This document shows, piece by piece, positions 6,518 through 10,473 of a stretch of 10,473 bases of DNA (its first letter is position 1; each line of letters opens with the position of its first letter). Source of the DNA: an uncultured Microbacterium sp. Lineage in GTDB: Bacteria; Actinomycetota; Actinomycetes; Actinomycetales; Microbacteriaceae. The translations under genes were made by a program, and so were the position numbers. The stretch is taken from the NCBI GenBank assembly GCA_937988695.1, contig CALKHM010000010.1, positions 1-10,473 of the forward strand, read 5' to 3'. Below the pieces are notes generated by a model. It had not been told where the DNA came from, ran no database searches, and saw nothing but the letters and a program-made list of their open reading frames with translations.

Positions 6518-7279
6518 CTAAAGGATGTCGGCGAACCTGCGGTAGGCGGCCAGGCGAGGATCGGAGGGGTTGAGTTCGGTCACCAGTACAGAGACCATCT
6601 CTAGCGGCACCGATCTTGCTGCGGCGCGTTTGCCCAGCTTCGTGGAGTCGACGCACATGACGACAAGCTCGGCTCGATCTGCAAAGGTCTGTTTGATCTC
6701 TGCCTCTGCGACAGAGACCTCCGATCCGCCGTCTGCGACGTCGAGTGCGGCGGCGGACAGAAAGCAGACATCGGTGCGCAATGCCCGCGCGGCCTGGTTG
6801 GCGAAGGGGCCGACGAGGCTGCCGGTGGACCGCTCCATGGTCCCACCGGTCAAGATCGCCTGCACTCCGTCGAGTCGTGACAGCGCGTGGAATGTCTGTG
6901 AGGCGTTGGTGCACACCGTCAGTTGCGCTCGGCCGCCGATGGTCTCCGCGAGCATGTTGATGGTGGTCGAAGCGTCGAGGGCGATGGTTCCCGTCATGGG
7001 GATGAGAGAGCGCGCTTTGCGAGCGATCTCGCGTTTTTCCGCCAGCCGTTGGTTGCGGCGGTCGCCGAACTGGCTTGGCGCTGGGATTGCGACCGCGCCG
7101 CCACGCACTCGACGGGCAAGGCCCTGAGCCTCTAGCCACTCGAGGTCGCGCCGAATCGTCATCGGCGAGACATCGAACCGCACGGCGAGCTCATCAATGC
7201 GCACACGCTCATCCTCGGAGAGCAGGTTCGTCAACTGTGCACGTCGGACATCTGCATCGACCGTTCCCGTGGTGGCCAT
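6518..7279 (-). CDS. DeoR/GlpR-family transcriptional regulator
   Basis: A 253-residue DNA-binding regulator. The N-terminal winged helix-turn-helix of the DeoR family is clear at about residues 12-62: VRIDELAVRFDVSPMTIRRD, then LEAQGLARRVRGGA. The C-terminal sugar-phosphate sensor domain (about 78-235) shows EKREIARKA, ALDASTT, CTNAS, ILTGG and DSTKLGK, typical of DeoR-family effector sites; the usual DSGTT appears as DASTT (102-106). It likely acts as a repressor released by a phosphorylated sugar intermediate, plausibly rhamnulose 1-phosphate or a product. The frame stays open upstream to a GTG at 7358-7360, which would give 280 residues. I chose the ATG at 7277-7279 because that extension is not DeoR-like and crosses the divergent operator. 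A middle choice is the ATG at 7322-7324. No start has a strong ribosome site. It is flanked by rhaD on the same strand and the importer on the other. Confidence 0.9.
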   Translation of the reverse strand: MATTGTVDADVRRAQLTNLLSEDERVRIDELAVRFDVSPMTIRRDLEWLEAQGLARRVRGGAVAIPAPSQFGDRRNQRLAEKREIARKARSLIPMTGTIALDASTTINMLAETIGGRAQLTVCTNASQTFHALSRLDGVQAILTGGTMERSTGSLVGPFANQAARALRTDVCFLSAAALDVADGGSEVSVAEAEIKQTFADRAELVVMCVDSTKLGKRAAARSVPLEMVSVLVTELNPSDPRLAAYRRFADIL

Positions 7280-7328
7280 GCCGTGATGGTATCGGCGCCC
7301 GCGGGTCTGCGCTTTCGTCACCATCGAG

Positions 7329-7359
7329 TTGAGGCGCTCATATGAGCGCATGTTATACA
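7329..7359 (+). promoter_or_regulatory. Candidate importer promoter overlapping a divergent promoter
   Basis: On the plus strand TTGAGG (7329-7334) and TATACA (7354-7359) are 19 bases apart, longer than ideal. On the minus strand TATAAC (7352-7357) is a good -10 for the regulator gene. Both overlap the perfect palindrome at 7334-7349, so the two divergent units probably share this control region. The exact boxes are uncertain. Confidence 0.4.
7334..7349. promoter_or_regulatory. Perfect 16-bp palindromic operator
   Basis: GCGCTCATATGAGCGC is perfectly self-complementary. It lies between the candidate -35 and -10 of the importer promoter and just downstream of the minus-strand -10 for the regulator gene, so one bound protein could repress both directions. 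The adjacent DeoR-family protein is the obvious candidate, by location only. Confidence 0.6.
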
Positions 7360-7370
7360 CGTTTGAACGT

Positions 7371-7390
7371 TACTCATAGTATTCCGAGTA
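7371..7390. promoter_or_regulatory. Imperfect 20-bp dyad upstream of the importer
   Basis: TACTCATAGTATTCCGAGTA has five-base complementary ends (TACTC/GAGTA) and pairs at seven of ten positions. It lies in an AT-richer stretch about 65 bases before the importer start. It could be a second operator (for example for a global carbon regulator) or chance. Confidence 0.3.
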
Positions 7391-7455
7391 GCCCGCCAGG
7401 GTGAACCGTTCAGTGACCGCTCTCCATGCGGCACCTCGTTTTTCGAAGGAGAAAG

Positions 7456-8550
7456 ATGCACGTACTCAACGAGGCGGCTCGCCGGCCTGCGCGTCGTCGC
7501 AGGGCGCTCGTCGTCGCGAGCGTTGTCGCCGCCGCCACACTTCTCGCCGGATGTTCTTCGAATGCGCCCTCTCCGGGAGGCGGGCAGACGGTCGAGGCGC
7601 TTGCTCCCATTGCTGACCGACCCCAACCGGTGTCGCAGAAGCCCGATGAGCATGTGAAGATCGCGATCATCGGATACTCGAACAATCCGTTCTTCGTGAA
7701 TGTCAAGGCGGGCGCGGACGCGGCGAATCGGGTGCTTTCGGCGCACAACGCCAGTGTGGACTGGATCAACGCAGGAACAGACATCGACGTGCCCACGGTG
7801 AATACGGCCGTGCAGTCCGCTGGAGTTCAGGGCTACCAGGGCATCGGCTTCTTCATCGCCGGGGACGGCAATTGCCCGATCATCAAGTCGCTCACGGCGA
7901 AGAAGATCGCGATGGGCGTGTACAACTCCGAGATCCCCTGTGTCGCGACGTCCGGCGGGATCATCGACTACTCACAGGCTTCGTATGCGGCAGGAGAGAA
8001 CTCCGCCAAGGAGCTGCTCAAAGCCCTCGATGGCAAGGGTGGCAAAGTCGGCATCATCACCAACCTGTTCACTTCTCCGAGTAACGAGCAGCGCAGGAAG
8101 GGCTTCATTGACGGGCTCCAAGGCAGCAACGTCACCGTCGTGAGTCAGGGTGTCGAGGCACATGACTCCGCGAGCGAGACTGCGACGGCCGCAAAGAACT
8201 ACATTCAGTCGACGCCCGACCTTGTGGCCATCTACTGCACTGCTGGCGGACCGTTCGGTGCTGCGCAGGCGGTAAAGGCTGCGGGCAAGGAGAAGGACGT
8301 CAAGGTCGTCGGCTACGACATCACTGCTGAGAACATCGCCGCGCTGAAAGACGGCAGCCTCTATGGCGTGACTGGGCAAGACGCATTCGGCCAGGGATAC
8401 AACGTGGCCATCACGTTGTTCAACGCAATTGTGACAGGCGAGAAGCCTGCGGAGGTGAACGTGGCTGCTGACGCCCCGTTCGTGACTCTGGAGAACCTCC
8501 CGGAGCACGATCCGGCCACCCAGCCAGTCGGCAAGGCGGGCACCTCCTGA
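7456..8550 (+). CDS. Sugar ABC transporter substrate-binding lipoprotein
   Basis: A 364-residue lipoprotein that captures a sugar outside the membrane and hands it to the importer. The N-terminus is Arg-rich (RRPARRRR), then hydrophobic, ending in a lipobox LLAGC with the lipid-modified Cys33; a Ser/Pro/Gly linker follows. Residues about 67-335 form a type I periplasmic-binding domain (Peripla_BP_4, RbsB/RhaS type): VKIAIIGYSNNPFFVNVKAG, FFIAGDG, GGKVGIIT, NEQRRKGFIDGL, VKVVGYDITAENIAALKDG, YGVTGQDAFGQGY. The ATG at 7456 is chosen over an upstream in-frame ATG at 7426 because AAGGAG (7446-7451) directly precedes it and the signal peptide then has normal length. It is first of at least three importer genes. 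Genomic context suggests L-rhamnose; another pentose or deoxyhexose cannot be excluded from sequence. Confidence 0.92.
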   Translation: MHVLNEAARRPARRRRALVVASVVAAATLLAGCSSNAPSPGGGQTVEALAPIADRPQPVSQKPDEHVKIAIIGYSNNPFFVNVKAGADAANRVLSAHNASVDWINAGTDIDVPTVNTAVQSAGVQGYQGIGFFIAGDGNCPIIKSLTAKKIAMGVYNSEIPCVATSGGIIDYSQASYAAGENSAKELLKALDGKGGKVGIITNLFTSPSNEQRRKGFIDGLQGSNVTVVSQGVEAHDSASETATAAKNYIQSTPDLVAIYCTAGGPFGAAQAVKAAGKEKDVKVVGYDITAENIAALKDGSLYGVTGQDAFGQGYNVAITLFNAIVTGEKPAEVNVAADAPFVTLENLPEHDPATQPVGKAGTS

Positions 8551-8581
8551 GTTGTCAGAAGACGATGGAGAGGACGGCGAC

Positions 8582-10186
8582 ATGAGCCAGAGCGACCTTT
8601 CGTCGACGGCGCACGCCGCCGTCCTCAGCGTCCAGGGCGTCGGCAAGTCCTTCGCCGCCAACCACGCCTTGTCAGATGTATCGATCGATCTGACGGCTGG
8701 GACGATCACGGCGATCCTCGGGGAGAACGGCGCTGGAAAGTCGACCTTCATCCGGGTCGCTTCAGGGGAGATGCAGCCGGATACCGGCCGGCTTGTGCTT
8801 GATGGTGAGGAAGTGGTCTTCAAGAACCCTGTCGACGCGATGCGCCGCGGAGTGTTCGTGGTGCACCAAGAGCCGCAGCTCGTCAATGAGATGACAGTCG
8901 CGGAGAATCTGTTCATCGATGAACTCGGGGAGAGGTCGCTTTTCGCGATGCGTGCACGGAAGCGCCTCGTAGGGCGTGCCGAGGATCTTCTTGAACGGCT
9001 AGGGATGGCGTCTCTTCTTCCTTCGCCCGCCCGGCTCTGCAAGAACATCTCGGCGGCAGAGCGACAGCTCGTCGACATTGTGCGAGCGCTCAGCCGGGAT
9101 CCCAAGGTGCTTTTCCTCGATGAGCCAAACAGCAGCCTCAGCAGACAGGAGACCGATCGTCTCTTTGCTGTCGTTCGCGATCTCGCCGCTCGGGGAGCGG
9201 CGATCGCACTGGTCAGCCATCGTTTCGCAGAGGTATACGAGATGGCAGACGACATCGTGATCCTGCGCGACGGGATGCGTGTGGCACACGGGTCGGTGGA
9301 TGATCTGCCCGCCGAGGTCGCAATCCGCGAGATGGCTGGTGCAAAGGGTCGGTCGTCCACTACAGAGAAGACCGTCAGCGGTGTCGGGACGTCCGGGAAA
9401 GCAGACGGGCAGACGAACGCGATAGCGCTGCGTCTGCGCCATTGCACCGGTCCTGGGTTCTCTGACATCGACTTCGAGGTGCGCGCCGGTGAGATCGTGG
9501 GCATGGCCGGCCTCGTAGGCTCCGGGCGCACCGAGATCGCTTTGGCCACTATCGGCGCTGCTCGTATGGAGTCTGGCATCGTCGAGGTCGGTGGTGTTCG
9601 TCGGCGCATATCGTCACCGGAGAAGGCGGTGAGGGCGGGTATCGGCTTCATCTCCGAGGAGCGCCGCACGGGTGTCTTCTATGGTCAGGACATCGCCTTC
9701 AATATGTCGAGCAGCGTGTTGTCGCGATATGCCCGGTTCGGCATTCTCGGCCGTCGCCGTCAGGTGCGCGCAATGCAGCGGCTTGCGGACCGACTGGGAG
9801 TACGGGCTGCATCCGTTCAAGCGGCGATCAAGTCGCTCTCGGTTGGGAACCAACAGAAGGTGCTGTTGGCTCGTGCACTCGCGAGTGATCCCGACGTGCT
9901 CATCCTCGATGAGCCCACGCGTGGGGTCGACGTCGCCACCAAACGAGAGATTTACGCGACGCTTCGCGAGCTCGCGGCGACGCGTCGCCTCGCCGTTTGG
10001 TTCATCTCAAGCGATCTCGAAGAAGTGCTCGACCTCGCAGACCGTGTTGTGATCGTACGCGAGGGTCGCATCGTCAACAGTTTTGCGTCCGGGCCTGAGG
10101 CCGGTGCCGTCGTCGCTGCTGCGCTCGGCGAACGTTTCGAGCCCGCACTCGCTGGAGCGATCGAACCTCACCAGGAGGAGAAATGA
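8582..10186 (+). CDS. Sugar ABC transporter ATP-binding protein with two ATPase domains
   Basis: A 534-residue cytoplasmic ATPase of the RbsA/XylG/RhaT type, with two fused nucleotide-binding domains powering sugar import. Domain 1 (about 12-250): Walker A GENGAGKST (47-55), Q-loop Gln96 (VHQEPQL), signature-like ISAAERQ (156-162), Walker B VLFLDEP (176-182), His213 (VSHR). Domain 2 (about 282-525): GLVGSGRTE (310-318), lacking the Walker A lysine as is usual in this family, signature LSVGNQQK (419-426), Walker B VLILDEPTRGVD (439-450). Domain 1 has DEPN rather than DEPT and a divergent signature. A polar low-complexity linker (about 255-280) joins the halves. The ATG at 8582 has a GGAGAGGA site seven bases before it; a TTG at 8552 is the longer alternative. 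The binding-protein gene ends 31 bases upstream; the permease start overlaps this stop by ATGA. Confidence 0.95.
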   Translation: MSQSDLSSTAHAAVLSVQGVGKSFAANHALSDVSIDLTAGTITAILGENGAGKSTFIRVASGEMQPDTGRLVLDGEEVVFKNPVDAMRRGVFVVHQEPQLVNEMTVAENLFIDELGERSLFAMRARKRLVGRAEDLLERLGMASLLPSPARLCKNISAAERQLVDIVRALSRDPKVLFLDEPNSSLSRQETDRLFAVVRDLAARGAAIALVSHRFAEVYEMADDIVILRDGMRVAHGSVDDLPAEVAIREMAGAKGRSSTTEKTVSGVGTSGKADGQTNAIALRLRHCTGPGFSDIDFEVRAGEIVGMAGLVGSGRTEIALATIGAARMESGIVEVGGVRRRISSPEKAVRAGIGFISEERRTGVFYGQDIAFNMSSSVLSRYARFGILGRRRQVRAMQRLADRLGVRAASVQAAIKSLSVGNQQKVLLARALASDPDVLILDEPTRGVDVATKREIYATLRELAATRRLAVWFISSDLEEVLDLADRVVIVREGRIVNSFASGPEAGAVVAAALGERFEPALAGAIEPHQEEK

Positions 10187-10473
10187 AGTATCTAAAGGCC
10201 AGCCTGCGTCGACAGGAGGTCGGGCTCTTTCTGGTCATCGTCGTCCTCACACTCGTCTTCGGCATCTTCAACAACCACTTCTTGACCGGCCAGAACGGCG
10301 CATTCGTGCTGCAGTCCGTCGCCGTGATCGGGATCATGGCCGTTGGTCAGGTCTTCGTTCTCATCGCAGGTGAGATCGACCTCTCCGTGGGCTCAGTACT
10401 GGGCCTGACTGGAGCGATCGGGGCGTGGTTGATGACGCACGGCATCAACCCCTGGCTCGCCCTCGTGCTGACA
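10183..10473 (+). CDS. Sugar ABC transporter permease (5' part only)
   Basis: The first 97 residues of a permease of the BPD_transp_2 (RbsC/AraH/RhaP) family, which forms the sugar channel in the membrane; the window ends before its stop. A basic start (MKYLKASLRRQEVG) is followed by a first helix (LFLVIVVLTLVFGIF), a second (LQSVAVIGIMAVGQVFVLIA) and the family motif GEIDLSVGSVLGL (63-75). The ATG overlaps the TGA of the ATPase gene as ATGA and has AGGAGGAG just before it, so the two are almost certainly co-transcribed and translationally coupled. Further importer genes, and perhaps the missing isomerase, should lie beyond the edge. Confidence 0.93.
   Translation, partial: MKYLKASLRRQEVGLFLVIVVLTLVFGIFNNHFLTGQNGAFVLQSVAVIGIMAVGQVFVLIAGEIDLSVGSVLGLTGAIGAWLMTHGINPWLALVLT

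Noticed and set aside
4028..6604. A very long plus-strand open frame (858 codons) opposite rhaD
   Set aside because: It is antisense to the clear aldolase/dehydrogenase and rhaB start, its translation is Arg/His/Gly-rich with no recognisable domain, and high-GC genomes commonly leave such frames open.
7972..9669. Long minus-strand open frame (565 codons) opposite the binding protein and ATPase
   Set aside because: It is Ser/Arg/Pro-rich and antisense to two genes with clear family motifs, with no domain of its own.
2833..10473. A defence, toxin-antitoxin, prophage or transposon system
   Set aside because: No nuclease, transposase, integrase, toxin or phage-like protein is encoded; the genes fit sugar transport and metabolism, efflux and a small membrane protein.

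Overview
The window looks like a chromosomal segment of a high-GC actinobacterium. I infer a Microbacteriaceae-like organism from the very GC-rich coding style, the fused rhamnulose-phosphate aldolase/dehydrogenase, and the lipoprotein-type sugar-binding protein. The genus is inference; no marker gene is present. The centre and right side form an L-rhamnose (deoxysugar) uptake and breakdown locus. The left third holds unrelated housekeeping-type genes separated by repeat-rich spacers.

Layout, left to right. 1-51: tail of a plus-strand gene. 52-178: short direct repeats between converging genes. 179-1660 (minus): MATE-family multidrug efflux transporter. 1661-2197: a 537-bp divergent spacer with a 30-bp tandem repeat, a 15-bp tandem repeat and one copy (A) of a 77-bp hairpin-forming repeat. 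2198-2638 (plus): small integral membrane protein of unknown function. 2639-2832: convergent spacer with the second copy (B) of the 77-bp repeat. 2833-4251 (minus): rhamnulokinase RhaB. 4252-4372: gap dominated by a nested 84-bp palindromic structure. 4373-6409 (minus): bifunctional rhamnulose-1-phosphate aldolase/L-lactaldehyde dehydrogenase. 6410-6517: AT-richer promoter region with three 7-bp direct repeats. 6518-7279 (minus): DeoR-family regulator. 7280-7455: divergent control region with a perfect 16-bp palindrome. 7456-8550, 8582-10186 and 10183-past the edge (all plus): sugar-binding lipoprotein, double-domain ATPase and permease of an RbsABC/RhaSTPQ-type importer.

How the genes may work together (inference from family functions): the importer brings in sugar and an isomerase, not in the window, would make L-rhamnulose. 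RhaB would then phosphorylate it to rhamnulose-1-phosphate. The bifunctional enzyme would split that into dihydroxyacetone phosphate and L-lactaldehyde and oxidise the lactaldehyde to lactate. The DeoR protein is well placed to control its own gene, the importer and the catabolic genes. No complete novel defence or mobile system is visible. The least explained sequences are the two-sided nested palindrome in the rhaD-rhaB gap, the shared TCATRTGA core between that structure and the divergent operator, and the paired 77-bp intergenic repeats.
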